From a virus: a stretch of 31,222 bases of DNA. How positions within the stretch are numbered: the stretch's first letter is position 1; every line of letters starts with the position of its first letter. The stretch is taken from positions 1 through 31,222 of the IMG/VR virus record IMGVR_UViG_3300015360_000133; one strand, 5' to 3'. The position numbers and the translations under genes are program-made. Below are positions 9,340 to 17,825 of this stretch, in pieces. Under the pieces are notes generated by a model. The model was not told the origin of the DNA, did not search any database, and saw only the letters and a list, made by a program, of their open reading frames with translations.

Positions 9340-11005
9340 CCAGGGCCTTGCCCTTCAAGTAACGGTTAACGATGTCTTTGCGTGACGGCTCTTTGCCGTA
9401 TTTGCGCTTAAAGCGTTCAACGATTTGCTCTTCATCTTGCTCGGGCACGACAACGTCCTCGACCTTACTCGGGTCAGTTACCTCAAAGGCCTTGGCTTTC
9501 GTGTCCCAGATCCAACCCTTATCCGTCACAACATCGATTAGAAGCGGCTTGCCGAGTTTTCGAAGCTCGTCATTCGTGACCTTCTTGCCCGTGCGCTGTT
9601 GATGTTGTTCAACGAGTCGATCAAGGGTTTCGCGGTATTTTTTAGCGCCGTCCTTCTTTGGATTTACACCGGCCTCAACGAGCATATTGTCGACGGTTTC
9701 CTTGTCAGATAAGAAGCCATCAAATTTGGCCTGAACCTTCTCGTCGCCCTCAGCAAGTGCCGCCTTATCATCTATATACTGTTTGAAGTGCGGCTCTGAA
9801 AGCAGGTTGCGATACTTACTCGAGGCCTCTCTTAAGTATTTTGGGCGCGTAGCCGGATTCGATAATCCAAGTTTTAACTCTTCGTAGGTGTCCCAGTCTG
9901 TGATCGTTGGATCTTTCTTCGCCTGCATATGGCGAAATCTTTCTTGATCTTCAGGGGGAAGTGAAGAGAAAAGAGGCGTGGGAATAGCTTCAAGCTTTCG
10001 CCCGCCCTTAGAGAAAAGCGAATACGCTCGGGCCTCATTTTGGTCATCATTAAGCCTCTTTGCGCTGGCACGATCTCCAAACCGCTCCTTCACTCGCCGT
10101 CTAGTTTCGTCCTGAAGCTTTGGGTCTTCGATTTTATCAACGTCTGCAAGGGCTTGATTTAGGCTCCCGTATTTACTGGCAATGGAGAGGGACTGACGCT
10201 GACTCTCACCGCGGATCGATCCTTCTTCTAAGGCCTTCTCTAAATTGGCGGCAGTCTCACCGCGAAAGCTAGACTTGTTTTCATCAAAGTATTTCTTAGC
10301 ATCTAAGTCGTCGCCGTTTGAAAGCATGCGGTCAACAATGCCTGCGTGAGTGCGGCTCGTCTCTTCTTCCATTCGCTCTTGAACAATCGGGTCATTATCT
10401 GAAAGCCCCGATCGGGCAGCCCAGCGAAGTATTGTTCCGGCTTTCGCATCAAGAGCAAGTTGTCGCTTTTCAGGATCATGGAAATTTGTGACGGCGTCGT
10501 CGTGTGCTGCAGACAGTGCAGCCTTCGTCGTGTCCTCATCGTACACCTGGCTCTCTCTCGAAACGTGGCGCTGGATGTCTCCATCAAATGCGACCATGTG
10601 ACCCTGAGCAATTTTGTTTGCGGCCTGGCTTTGAGACTGAGTCGAAAGGCTCTTCTTATATTCTTCAACTTCAGTATTAAACTTACCCAGATATTCGTCA
10701 GGCGCACTAAAGGCATCCTGACCCTTGCGAGTCATCAATCCTTCTTTTGGATCATAAATCAGCTTATTCTTAAGCTGCGTCACTTTCGTATTGAAGTCCG
10801 TAAGGAGGAGCTCATCAGCCTTGGCCCGCTCTTCGGCAAAGATCTTTTGAGATTGATTAAACAAACCGTTTGAAATCTGCTGCGATTCTTGGAATGCACG
10901 GCCTCCACCGAAGGAGTCAGCGGTAGCGCCGCCGTCAATCCTTACATTAGGAGCTGCCGTAGCTTGAACCTGTTGCTGATTAAACTTAGGAACGGTTATG
11001 CCCAC
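9332..11005 (-). CDS. Internal virion (ejection) protein, gp15-position
   Basis: A 557-residue, mostly helical, highly charged protein without signal peptide or membrane segment. It starts with GTG at 11005, overlapping the stop of the preceding gene by 10 bases, and its stop overlaps the start of the giant polyvalent gene by 8. The N-terminus (VPKFNQQQVQATAAPNVRI) followed by FGGGRAFQESQQISNGLFNQ and long helices with repeated FNTKVTQLKNKLIYDPKEGLM-like units is typical of ejection proteins found between the gp14-like and gp16-like genes of short-tailed phages. The C-terminus (FKRKYGKEPSRKDIVNRYLKGKALGG) resembles the short linear segment many phages carry here. By position it should form part of the channel through the cell envelope during DNA entry, as T7 gp15 does. 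Sequence similarity to T7 gp15 itself is not evident, so the role rests on order, length and helical character. Confidence 0.75.
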   Translation of the reverse strand: MGITVPKFNQQQVQATAAPNVRIDGGATADSFGGGRAFQESQQISNGLFNQSQKIFAEERAKADELLLTDFNTKVTQLKNKLIYDPKEGLMTRKGQDAFSAPDEYLGKFNTEVEEYKKSLSTQSQSQAANKIAQGHMVAFDGDIQRHVSRESQVYDEDTTKAALSAAHDDAVTNFHDPEKRQLALDAKAGTILRWAARSGLSDNDPIVQERMEEETSRTHAGIVDRMLSNGDDLDAKKYFDENKSSFRGETAANLEKALEEGSIRGESQRQSLSIASKYGSLNQALADVDKIEDPKLQDETRRRVKERFGDRASAKRLNDDQNEARAYSLFSKGGRKLEAIPTPLFSSLPPEDQERFRHMQAKKDPTITDWDTYEELKLGLSNPATRPKYLREASSKYRNLLSEPHFKQYIDDKAALAEGDEKVQAKFDGFLSDKETVDNMLVEAGVNPKKDGAKKYRETLDRLVEQHQQRTGKKVTNDELRKLGKPLLIDVVTDKGWIWDTKAKAFEVTDPSKVEDVVVPEQDEEQIVERFKRKYGKEPSRKDIVNRYLKGKALGG

Positions 11006-11577
11006 GACGTACCCGACCCAGATCTACGATCGTTGCGGGCTTCCTTGCGAGTGGTTGTGTCTCGCTCGTCTTTTTCCTTTGCTCTGTTCTCTTTGTAAGA
11101 CCCATAGGCCGAGAGCGCATTCCCAGCAGCCCTCATGCCGCCGTTAATGAGGGTCTGACTCGCCTGAGTTCTAGCCGTGAGGCTTGCAAACTCACCCTGG
11201 CTTTTAATGTTTGTCGCCTGAGTTCGGTAACCCCAAGCCTCTCTAACCGCGTTGTTCCTGATCGTGAGCGCATCTTGAGCGGCTACGAGCTCAGTGTCTT
11301 GTTGCATCTGAGCGGCACTTCCAGAACCTACGTCAACCCCACTTGCCGCGGCAGCTGCGCGCTGTGCTCCAACCTTAGCCCGAGTCTCTTTTTGTAAATC
11401 GCGAACCGCGCCCTCACCACGTTTTGAAGCGTCGCTAGCCTGCTCGTTTGCAAGAGCCGAGTTCATCTGAGCCATCTGCCGCTGATAACTTCCTTGGGCC
11501 TTTATCGATTCAGACTCTGAGTATGCGCTCGCAGCATCTGCTGTGCCCTGCATTGCAAAGCCGCCCGTTGATCCCAT
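10996..11577 (-). CDS. Internal virion protein, gp14-position
   Basis: A 193-residue Ala/Gln/Ser-rich helical protein. The ATG at 11577 shares one base with the stop of the tail nozzle gene (TAATG), with GGGGGC just upstream. A longer reading to 11679 is possible but would run inside the nozzle gene, so I chose the overlap start. The N-terminus (MGSTGGFAMQGTADAASAYSE) is mildly hydrophobic and is followed by long amphipathic helices with GAQRAAAAASGVDVGSGSAAQMQQDTE. This pattern is shared by many phage proteins lying immediately after the nozzle gene, including the T7 gp14 class, where the small protein is the first to leave the virion and enters the outer membrane. The C-terminus is very basic and charged (KEKDERDTTTRKEARNDRR). 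Function is inferred from position and composition. Confidence 0.75.
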   Translation of the reverse strand: MGSTGGFAMQGTADAASAYSESESIKAQGSYQRQMAQMNSALANEQASDASKRGEGAVRDLQKETRAKVGAQRAAAAASGVDVGSGSAAQMQQDTELVAAQDALTIRNNAVREAWGYRTQATNIKSQGEFASLTARTQASQTLINGGMRAAGNALSAYGSYKENRAKEKDERDTTTRKEARNDRRSGSGTSWA

Positions 11578-14453
11578 TACTGCCCCCTTAAAGGAAATAG
11601 TCCAGCCGGTGCGACGGCAAGGATTGATGCCGGAAGCGGGTCGACTTGTCTGATAAATATGCGGCCACTCGAGTTCCACTCAGGCCTAATCGCTACGGAC
11701 ACGACTCCGGATTTTAAAGCAGTCGGATCATCGTAGCTCTCGTCATCCCGGATCTTTGGCTCGGTCAGGTTCTCAAGCGGATCAACTGAGTCATCAGTGG
11801 GAGGTTTGGGCCCAACCCAAAGACCGCGAGACTTTTCAACGAACATGGTAACTTTTGAAACGTACTTGTTCTTATCCACCATGGTCTCGCCCTGAGCCGT
11901 GTCGATGTCGAGAGTCTCAATGTCAGAAATATACGGAAGGCCTACGTGTATTAGTCCGTAGCACTTAGATAAGGTGACCACGCCATTCGCTACCGTGAGG
12001 GGTGTTCCGTAAGTTGGGTTATTCGGTGAGGCTTCAACGAAACCGTCGCCTAGCACGCTGACCTTCTTGCCCTCAAGATGAGATAGAAGTGTCAACTCAT
12101 CAACAGCCTTAGTCCAAGAAGTCGTTGCCGAAGACCGCGAGGCGACCGGAACTAGGCGGTCAACCGTACCAGTCACAACCGTTGTGCTCGTATAGGCTTG
12201 GATGCTAAAGCGAAACAAAAGTCCATCAACATTGGTGAAGTGGATCTCGTTGCCAATGTCTGTGGTTTTAAAGTAACTAGCGCTTGAGGTCATAGTCAAA
12301 GTTTCGTGAGCGTCCCATGTGGTCCCGCCAGAAATTGTCATAGTCGTGGCGCTTACGTTGCGGCCGTCATACGTGAGGCTTGAATCCATGAAGATGGAAT
12401 CCTCTACTGCATCCTCGTCAACGAAGCGAGAGTTAAGTCGTTCGATATAGCGTTTGGTTACTCCGTTAATCGTTCGATTCACGACTAAGTAAAGAGCGTC
12501 CTCGTTCCCTTCAGGGATCACGCACACATTTTCAACTAGCCCGCCACTTAAGTCATGACGATGCCATGCAATGATGTCTTGATCTTTGACGTACGTTAAC
12601 CCCAAGAGTGCGCCGTCATCTCTAACAATCCATACGATCGAATTTGGAACCTGCTGGAACGCCCAATCCACAACCGTGAAACCTTCGAATAAATGCGAAG
12701 AGAACACCGTCAGGTCGTTGCCCTTGTATCCATCAATGGAGAAATCAAACGTTAAATCCCTAATGATCGAACCACGGGCTTGAACGTAGAGCGCATTACT
12801 GCCTACAACGAGCGGAGCAATCTTGCTCGCACCGTGATAGGCGTGCTGCTTGGGATTAATCCCGGCCGGTGTCAGCACTCCGTTTGAATCTCCCAGCGCT
12901 GCCCACTCTCCTGCGTTCGTGAGTATGACAAGGTTGCCAAGGTCAAGTAGGTGCCTGATCTCGTTGACTTGTTTTCCGGCAATCGTGAATGCGATTGAAT
13001 CGTCATCCGCAGCTGGTGAGTGATATGTAAACTTAGAATAGAATCCAGTCTTCGAAAGCCAGATTCCTTCAGGTTCATTCGTCGAGTTGGCGTAGCATTG
13101 ACGCTGTTGAAAGAATCCAATCACACTAGGGTAAGCGCCAGCGCCATCAAAGATTGCGCGGTCTTCTGGCAGAGTATCCGTAAGCTCTGGGAAAAGCCCC
13201 ACGTCGAGAAAGTTCACGGTCGAAGCGCCGTCGAGAGGGGCCGCCACACCTAAGAAGCCATAAACTCCATTGCTTTCTAGATAAACGTTATACTCTTTAA
13301 CTCTCAGGACTACGTCCCAAGTAATTGAGATCGCATTCGTTGGCGAAAGAACTGAGCGGATTGGAGCGTTGTGAACTGTGCAAACATTGCGGTATGCAAG
13401 AGCAATCCCGCCAAAACCAACCCAGGCCCCAAAGCCTGTTGTGTTGTATGCGACTTCGAATGTGTTTGGAGCAAAAACTAGTGTGACCGTGTAATACCCC
13501 AAGGGCATGGAGTTGTTTGCCCAATGAAGATCTTTATTTAAATAGACGGAGTCACCAGGTTGAAATTGATGATTAAAGGAAGTAGTGAATTGAACCGGAT
13601 TTGCAGCAGTTCCGGTCGTGATAGTTCGGAGAAGCTCTATGCCCGGCTCTGATTCCTCTAACGTATCTTCAGCCACGCAAGTGACCTTGTAGCGCCACGT
13701 CTTTGCGCCCGCTGTTGGAGTCGTTGCCGACGGCGCAGGGGGAAGAATTGAAGATCCGGAAAAGCTTATATTAGAAAACGCCCAGTTCGTGTTGGTTGTT
13801 CGACTAAGTCTCGCGGGCGGATACGACGAATGAACAATGGTTATTACGTCCGCACTTTGCGTGAACTGTATGTCTGCAAGCTGAAGCTCCGTATATACCG
13901 AAACGCGCTCATAGACTCTGGCGGCAGTTCCGGCACTTGTATATGTCCCATATGAAGTTGTGTTGACATTAGCGCCCGCAACCGTAGTTAGCTGGAACGT
14001 AGTAGCCGTCTTGTTCGCGACAACGAAGTAACGACCATTGACCTCAGTCATGCCGACTATGTCTTTGATATAAACCCATTGATCATTTTCAAAGACGTGG
14101 GCCACGGAAGTTGTCACCACTCCAGGGTTGGCATTCGTAATGCCGGTTATGATCTTGGCGGTCTCTAATACTGGAGCCCCATCAATATGAAAGCGCACGT
14201 AGAGGTCGCCAAACTCTAGGACTATCGCCTGATCATTACTGAAGACGAACGGAATAAGCCTCACTGCTTTGCTTGAGCTCTTAACTTCCTGAACGTAACT
14301 AGTGCCTGGCCTGTTCGCGGCACCCCCACTTTTTTGAATTACGGTATTTACGCATTGACGAAGACCGCTCTGGTATCTGCTCGTGTCAACTCTTGATCTT
14401 AGAGCCGGAGCAATCTCGCCTGCCGAAAATGATTTCTGCGAAAACGTACTCAA
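11577..14453 (-). CDS. Tail tubular protein B / nozzle protein (gp12-like)
   Basis: A large (958 aa) beta-rich virion protein expected to form the tail nozzle below the gatekeeper ring. The N-terminus FSQKSFSAGEIAPALRSRVD, then RYQSGLRQCVNTVIQKSGGAANRPGTSYV, is the hallmark of this family (a FSAGE-P-L--R-D--RY--GL--C-N-----GG--NRPGT pattern). Around residue 190 LQLADIQFTQSADVITIVHSSYPPARL and later YPSVIGFFQQRQCYANSTNEPEGIWLSKTG are also typical. The start is TTG at 14453 with AAGGGAG eight bases upstream; no ATG fits. It lies 3 bases after the tail tubular A gene and shares a base with the next gene, so the three are probably translated together. The length is above that of T7 gp12 (about 800 residues), which may reflect extra surface domains. 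Family assignment is confident; the exact structural role follows from T7-like phages. Confidence 0.88.
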   Translation of the reverse strand: MSTFSQKSFSAGEIAPALRSRVDTSRYQSGLRQCVNTVIQKSGGAANRPGTSYVQEVKSSSKAVRLIPFVFSNDQAIVLEFGDLYVRFHIDGAPVLETAKIITGITNANPGVVTTSVAHVFENDQWVYIKDIVGMTEVNGRYFVVANKTATTFQLTTVAGANVNTTSYGTYTSAGTAARVYERVSVYTELQLADIQFTQSADVITIVHSSYPPARLSRTTNTNWAFSNISFSGSSILPPAPSATTPTAGAKTWRYKVTCVAEDTLEESEPGIELLRTITTGTAANPVQFTTSFNHQFQPGDSVYLNKDLHWANNSMPLGYYTVTLVFAPNTFEVAYNTTGFGAWVGFGGIALAYRNVCTVHNAPIRSVLSPTNAISITWDVVLRVKEYNVYLESNGVYGFLGVAAPLDGASTVNFLDVGLFPELTDTLPEDRAIFDGAGAYPSVIGFFQQRQCYANSTNEPEGIWLSKTGFYSKFTYHSPAADDDSIAFTIAGKQVNEIRHLLDLGNLVILTNAGEWAALGDSNGVLTPAGINPKQHAYHGASKIAPLVVGSNALYVQARGSIIRDLTFDFSIDGYKGNDLTVFSSHLFEGFTVVDWAFQQVPNSIVWIVRDDGALLGLTYVKDQDIIAWHRHDLSGGLVENVCVIPEGNEDALYLVVNRTINGVTKRYIERLNSRFVDEDAVEDSIFMDSSLTYDGRNVSATTMTISGGTTWDAHETLTMTSSASYFKTTDIGNEIHFTNVDGLLFRFSIQAYTSTTVVTGTVDRLVPVASRSSATTSWTKAVDELTLLSHLEGKKVSVLGDGFVEASPNNPTYGTPLTVANGVVTLSKCYGLIHVGLPYISDIETLDIDTAQGETMVDKNKYVSKVTMFVEKSRGLWVGPKPPTDDSVDPLENLTEPKIRDDESYDDPTALKSGVVSVAIRPEWNSSGRIFIRQVDPLPASILAVAPAGLFPLRGQ

Positions 14454-14456
14454 AAG

Positions 14457-15062
14457 CTACTCCCTTGTCGTTATGAATTCGGAGTCCGGAGTCTCATCTC
14501 TTTGCTCTTCGTTCATCGCCGAAGCCTTAGCGCTGTTGATCATCCACATATATTGCTGGTGCGCTTGAGCGCCCCTTTTAAAAGGGTCGCCCGCCGTGAT
14601 TGCCGGTGCAATGTAGTGAGCAAGTAAGAATGAAATGGCCAAGACGAAGTCCTCAGGCCATTGTTCAACAGTTTCGTTATAATAAATAAACTCCGCGACC
14701 GCTTCGGGCTCGTCCGTTAAGACTACCTTTGCCTCATCAATCGTTGCGATCTTGTAACGGATCCTTGATTGGAGCGTGTCGTTTCTAGTCCCGCTTAAAA
14801 TGCGAATCAGGTCCAGACACCCAGATGGATATGCATAGGAGTAATCCCACTCATCCGTTGGGTTTGCCTCTATCAATCCAAGTGACTCTAGTTTAAGTGC
14901 GAATGGCCACTCGTACGCCCTAAAGGTGGACTTCAATACGGTTTCATAAAACGTTCTACAGCTCCTGGCCTCCTGGCTCTGCTCGGTATCGAGGTTCGAT
15001 ATCGTCGTGCCAATGCCTAGATGCCCAAGAGCCATATTACAAATTGAAGTTTTTGAAGCCAC
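14457..15062 (-). CDS. Tail tubular protein A / gatekeeper adaptor (gp11-like)
   Basis: A 201-residue helical adaptor that would sit between portal and nozzle. The opening ICNMALGHLGIGTTISNLDTEQSQEARSCRTFYETVLKSTFRAYEWPFA matches the gp11/tail tubular A family, in which a helical start (N-AL--LG----I--L-E-S--A--C---Y---R---L----W-FA) is highly conserved. It continues with WDYSYAYPSGCLDLIRI, the usual Y-YP-DC---R/I signature. GTG at 15062 is the chosen start, with AAGGGG six bases ahead. Its stop is 3 bases before the nozzle start codon, matching the A-B gene pair of T7-like phages. Confidence 0.88.
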   Translation of the reverse strand: MASKTSICNMALGHLGIGTTISNLDTEQSQEARSCRTFYETVLKSTFRAYEWPFALKLESLGLIEANPTDEWDYSYAYPSGCLDLIRILSGTRNDTLQSRIRYKIATIDEAKVVLTDEPEAVAEFIYYNETVEQWPEDFVLAISFLLAHYIAPAITAGDPFKRGAQAHQQYMWMINSAKASAMNEEQRDETPDSEFITTRE

Positions 15063-15077
15063 AATCGCCCCTTGAAG

Positions 15078-15332
15078 TTAAATGACGTCGTCAGATTGGC
15101 GTAATGCTTTTCTGGATTTCAAAAGTGCCGACTTTCTTAAGGGGATCTCGTCTTCGTCAATTGCGTCCATCCAAAGCGGAGAGAACTGTTCAGCAGCGGT
15201 GAACTCCCTCTCGATCATCGTCTTGCCGTCTTGGCCCAGAGCCATGCCTGTTCGTGAACGAAGTAAAAACTCTTCACCCTCGCGAACGCGCTTGTGATTG
15301 TAATAGCCCATCTTTTTTGCTCGAACTAACAT
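15078..15332 (-). CDS. Small virion-module protein with KMGYYNHKRVREGEEF N-terminus
   Basis: An 84-residue protein beginning MLVRAKKMGYYNHKRVREGEEFLL, a motif seen in many short phage proteins encoded between capsid and tail genes. The pattern suggests a small SH3-like beta-barrel followed by a variable charged tail. The ATG at 15332 follows GGAG at a normal distance. It is the first gene after the probable terminator at 15352-15384 and lies 15 bases ahead of the tail tubular A start. Its function is not known to me; it may be a head completion or tail-joining factor by position. Confidence 0.7.
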   Translation of the reverse strand: MLVRAKKMGYYNHKRVREGEEFLLRSRTGMALGQDGKTMIEREFTAAEQFSPLWMDAIDEDEIPLRKSALLKSRKALRQSDDVI

Positions 15333-15351
15333 CTTAGAAATTCTCCTTGTT

Positions 15352-15384
15352 TAGAAAAGAACGAGGGCCACACTTAGCCCCCGT
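15352..15384 (-). terminator. Probable intrinsic terminator after the cement protein gene
   Basis: On the minus strand ACGGGGGC pairs with GCCCTCGT (one G-T wobble) around an 8-base loop, followed by a T-rich TCTTTTCT. It stands in the 67-base gap after the capsid/cement genes. This parallels the partial terminator that T7 places after its capsid gene, which would raise capsid and cement transcripts over tail transcripts. The T-run is interrupted, so termination may be partial. Confidence 0.55.
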
Positions 15385-15399
15385 CCGGTCATATGAATA

Positions 15400-15828
15400 T
15401 TAAGAGATAACCAAATTATCAGCGTACGACGTGTACTTCTGAATGCTATTGGTCAGGTATGCTGAGAACGAGCCGGTCGTTAAGTCGCCATTAGCTGGCG
15501 TATATGAAAGCCTAGCGTAACGCAAGTTCATGTCGTCCGGACCAATGCGCGCATACTTCGTCGTACCTGCAGCAGAGAGCGCTGCAAACGTAAAGAGTGT
15601 GCGAGTTGAGTCAGGCGTGAAGGTCGTTGTGCTATCGCCCTCAAGTGCTACCGCTAGAGTTGAATCAGAGCCACCGTCAGTCATTGCAACCGTGCAAACG
15701 ACTACGATATAAAGGGGCTCGCCCACGCCTAAGTCCCGAGCTGCACCGAAATCAATCGTATCTGTTGATCCCGCTGCAGCCGTTACCGCCTGCGCACTAG
15801 AAAACTGAAGTTGTCTGTCTAAAATCAT
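15400..15828 (-). CDS. Bbp16-like capsid cement protein
   Basis: A 142-residue beta-rich protein starting MILDRQLQFSSAQAVTAAAGSTDTIDFG, then ARDLGVGEPLYIVV. This is the conserved N-terminal pattern of the Bbp16 family, the cement protein that binds the outside of the phage BPP-1 capsid and stabilises it. It lies directly after the major capsid gene, as in BPP-1. ATG at 15828 is preceded by AAGGAG. The C-terminal half (STLAVALEGDSTTTFTP, then KYARIGPDDMNLRYARLSYTPANGDLTTGSFSAYL) fits the same jelly-roll-like protein. Family assignment is by recognised motif; capsid binding is inferred from the relative. Confidence 0.85.
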   Translation of the reverse strand: MILDRQLQFSSAQAVTAAAGSTDTIDFGAARDLGVGEPLYIVVVCTVAMTDGGSDSTLAVALEGDSTTTFTPDSTRTLFTFAALSAAGTTKYARIGPDDMNLRYARLSYTPANGDLTTGSFSAYLTNSIQKYTSYADNLVIS

Positions 15829-15859
15829 TTGTTATTTCTCCTTTAATGTTTCTTTGGCG

Positions 15860-16852
15860 TTACGCTACGACTGCTTCGGTCTCTAGAATAGAATCGCAAA
15901 TCTTCACAGGGATTCCGCGGAAGCTTACTGCAGGCATTCCATCAGACTCTTTGTAAGAAAGCTGTCCACCAGAGATCACGTCATCACGGCGCTGAATGTC
16001 GAGCATCTGAACAACAGAGCGGCTGGCATAAAAGCAAGGCTTGCCTTTGCTCAAGTTCGGAATGCGGTGAGTAGCCTTAATCATGAGCTCAATAAGATCA
16101 GCAGCTGATGACTTCGCAACGAGGTTAGACACGTCGATGTTCGGGATACGAACAACATAGCGCCAATCCTTCAACACGAGGCCAAGCTTCCACTGCCACA
16201 AATCAAGATACGCACGGAAGCGGTTATTGCTTGCATCAAATGCATCAGCAAGTCCTAGATCTTCATGCACGAGTCCTGCTTGTGAGCCTTTAGGAAAGAT
16301 ACCGTGAACGGTGTCTTCGCCCCAGCAAACGAGCCAGATCGAGCTGTTGTCAGATCCAGCGCCCGCACCAGTGATGATGTTCTGAGCGTTGGTGGCAGAC
16401 AAAGAAGAGTAGCGAGCGGCGAGGCCCGTGAACTCTTCCGGAGCAGTCGAGCTGTTTCCGTAAATGAGGGTCTGAGAAGCTTCCTGAGACATTGCTTCAA
16501 CGAAGGGCTTAGCTTCACTCAAGCGAAATGCGCCGAGGTCAGATGCAAGGCTAGCTAAGTCTTTATCAACCTGGCTTCGCGCTTCCATCATACCGCAAGC
16601 TTCATCAACTTGAGCCGTAGTGCTCTTTGAATTCGCCACGCCCTGGTTCATCAAGCGCCAGTAAACTGCCGGTAAGCCAGTTCGGATGTTGGTGCGGTGA
16701 CCAGTAACGAGGTTTCCTTCCATGAAGGCAATGTCTTCGATCATGGGGTTAGCTACTTCGAGCAGCTCCACGATCTTGCCGATTTTTCCAGACGGGTCTA
16801 AACGCTTTGCGTGATCCGCAAGCGTTAACAGGTTAGTTCCAATAGTCGCCAT
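15860..16852 (-). CDS. Major capsid protein (BPP-1 Bbp17-like)
   Basis: A 330-residue protein of the right length for an HK97-fold major capsid subunit. Segments such as LLTLADHAKRLDPSGKIGKIVE, LLEVANPMIEDIAFMEGN and HRTNIRTGLPAVYWRLMNQGV are characteristic of capsid proteins of BPP-1-like and related podoviruses. Later come SLASDLGAFRLSEAKPFVEAM, then FTGLAARYSSLS and a C-terminal region with SRSVVQMLDIQRRDDVISG followed by FRGIPVKICDSILETE, the usual ending. It follows the scaffold gene and precedes the cement gene. ATG at 16852 has AGGAG just upstream, and a compact GC-rich hairpin lies immediately before that ribosome-binding site. Confidence 0.92.
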   Translation of the reverse strand: MATIGTNLLTLADHAKRLDPSGKIGKIVELLEVANPMIEDIAFMEGNLVTGHRTNIRTGLPAVYWRLMNQGVANSKSTTAQVDEACGMMEARSQVDKDLASLASDLGAFRLSEAKPFVEAMSQEASQTLIYGNSSTAPEEFTGLAARYSSLSATNAQNIITGAGAGSDNSSIWLVCWGEDTVHGIFPKGSQAGLVHEDLGLADAFDASNNRFRAYLDLWQWKLGLVLKDWRYVVRIPNIDVSNLVAKSSAADLIELMIKATHRIPNLSKGKPCFYASRSVVQMLDIQRRDDVISGGQLSYKESDGMPAVSFRGIPVKICDSILETEAVVA

Positions 16853-16864
16853 TTTATACTCCTG

Positions 16865-16881
16865 GCCCCTAGTTATGGGGC
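16865..16881 (-). promoter_or_regulatory. Hairpin directly upstream of the major capsid ribosome-binding site
   Basis: GCCCC and GGGGC form a perfect 5-bp stem around a 7-base loop, located between the scaffold stop and the AGGAG of the capsid gene. There is no T-run after it on the minus strand, so it is not a usual terminator. It could protect the 5' end of a processed capsid mRNA or keep the ribosome-binding site free. The role is inferred; the repeat itself is plain. Confidence 0.4.
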
Positions 16882-16896
16882 AAAGTTAATTAAGGT

Positions 16897-17502
16897 TTAA
16901 GGTTTTGAACTGGGATACAGTAGCTCTGCCGCAGACTTACTCACCGAGCCTTGCGTGCTCGACTGAACAAGTTTGTCGTCAGCCATCATGCGGCCAAGAT
17001 TTACGAACATCTTCAAGACTAACGGGTGATTTCCATAACCCGTGCGGTCCATCTCTGCCTTTAATCCTGGAGGTGCCACACGCTCAAAGGCTCTTTTGGC
17101 AAGCTCTGCGTTTTGCGCGAACGCTTCCCCACCAATGTCTTTGTCGTTGCTGGCCTCTTTGTGCCACATAGCTTTTCGCTCTTCGATAAACGTCGAGACT
17201 TCCGCCTGTTGTTTATCGACTAACCCTTGCGCTTCTTCATTTGAAAGTCCTTGGCTCCTTGCAACGGCGCCAATTCTCTCCAAAGCACTAGTGTCTAATA
17301 GCGATCCTTCAGCTAACTTAAGATCGTACTTTTCAGGTGCGACCTTTAGCTCTGCCGTTGGCTCTTGCTTAGTTTCTGCTTTTGTCTCTATAGCGGGCTT
17401 AGTCTCTACAGGTGTAACTGCGTCGACCTTCACCTCAACCGTTGCGACTGGATCTGCTTGGGTTGTAGCTGCCGCAGTCCCTTCGACTATAACTTCTGAC
17501 AT
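16897..17502 (-). CDS. Capsid scaffolding protein
   Basis: A 201-residue acidic, helical protein placed immediately before the major capsid gene. The first 55 residues are low-complexity Ala/Thr/Val/Glu/Lys with repeated ETK units. Then comes the segment VAPEKYDLKLAEGSLLDTSALERIGAVARSQGLSNEEAQGLVD, which is the classic core of phage scaffolding proteins, followed by a charged helical region and a C-terminus ending SAAELLYPSS, also typical (A-LYPS). Scaffolds of this type guide capsid assembly and leave before or during packaging. ATG at 17502 follows AAGGAG and shares one base with the stop of the preceding gene (TAATG). Confidence 0.87.
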   Translation of the reverse strand: MSEVIVEGTAAATTQADPVATVEVKVDAVTPVETKPAIETKAETKQEPTAELKVAPEKYDLKLAEGSLLDTSALERIGAVARSQGLSNEEAQGLVDKQQAEVSTFIEERKAMWHKEASNDKDIGGEAFAQNAELAKRAFERVAPPGLKAEMDRTGYGNHPLVLKMFVNLGRMMADDKLVQSSTQGSVSKSAAELLYPSSKP

Positions 17503-17825
17503 TATTTATCTCCTTGTAAGAGCGCCCAATTTTCGCGCTCCATTAACTGAAAACTTTCGTGTGATGATTCGTAAGCGTCTGACTTCACAACCCGGCCCAC
17601 GTTTCTTTCTCCAAGTGAGAAATAAGTAAGCGAGCCTGAAGGCTGGGCGTCGTTAGAGTCGTAGTGACAAAGGACATTGATAAGACGCCAGATAAACCTT
17701 CGGCCCTGAGCTGTGTTCATTACGGATGAAATGTCTTCTAACTCCCGCTCTCTTAATCTCTTCTCGCGCTGAGCCCCGTCTTCAACTTGTCGCGGGTCTG
17801 CTGCGTTCTTAACCGTTGATCTCAT
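17502..17825 (-). CDS. Bbp19-like phage protein
   Basis: A 107-residue protein with the Bbp19 pattern: RERELEDISSVMNTAQGRRFIWRLINVLCHY, then YFSLGERNVGRVVKSDAYE and a final QLMERENWA. This signature (E--D---V---PQGRR-LWR-L-------S--------F--G-RN-G) is widespread among phages next to the scaffold gene. Biochemical function is unknown; a head-assembly role is inferred from its fixed place in BPP-1-like modules. ATG at 17825 overlaps the TGA of the preceding small gene (ATGA), and its own stop shares a base with the scaffold ATG. Confidence 0.82.
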   Translation of the reverse strand: MRSTVKNAADPRQVEDGAQREKRLRERELEDISSVMNTAQGRRFIWRLINVLCHYDSNDAQPSGSLTYFSLGERNVGRVVKSDAYESSHESFQLMERENWALLQGDK

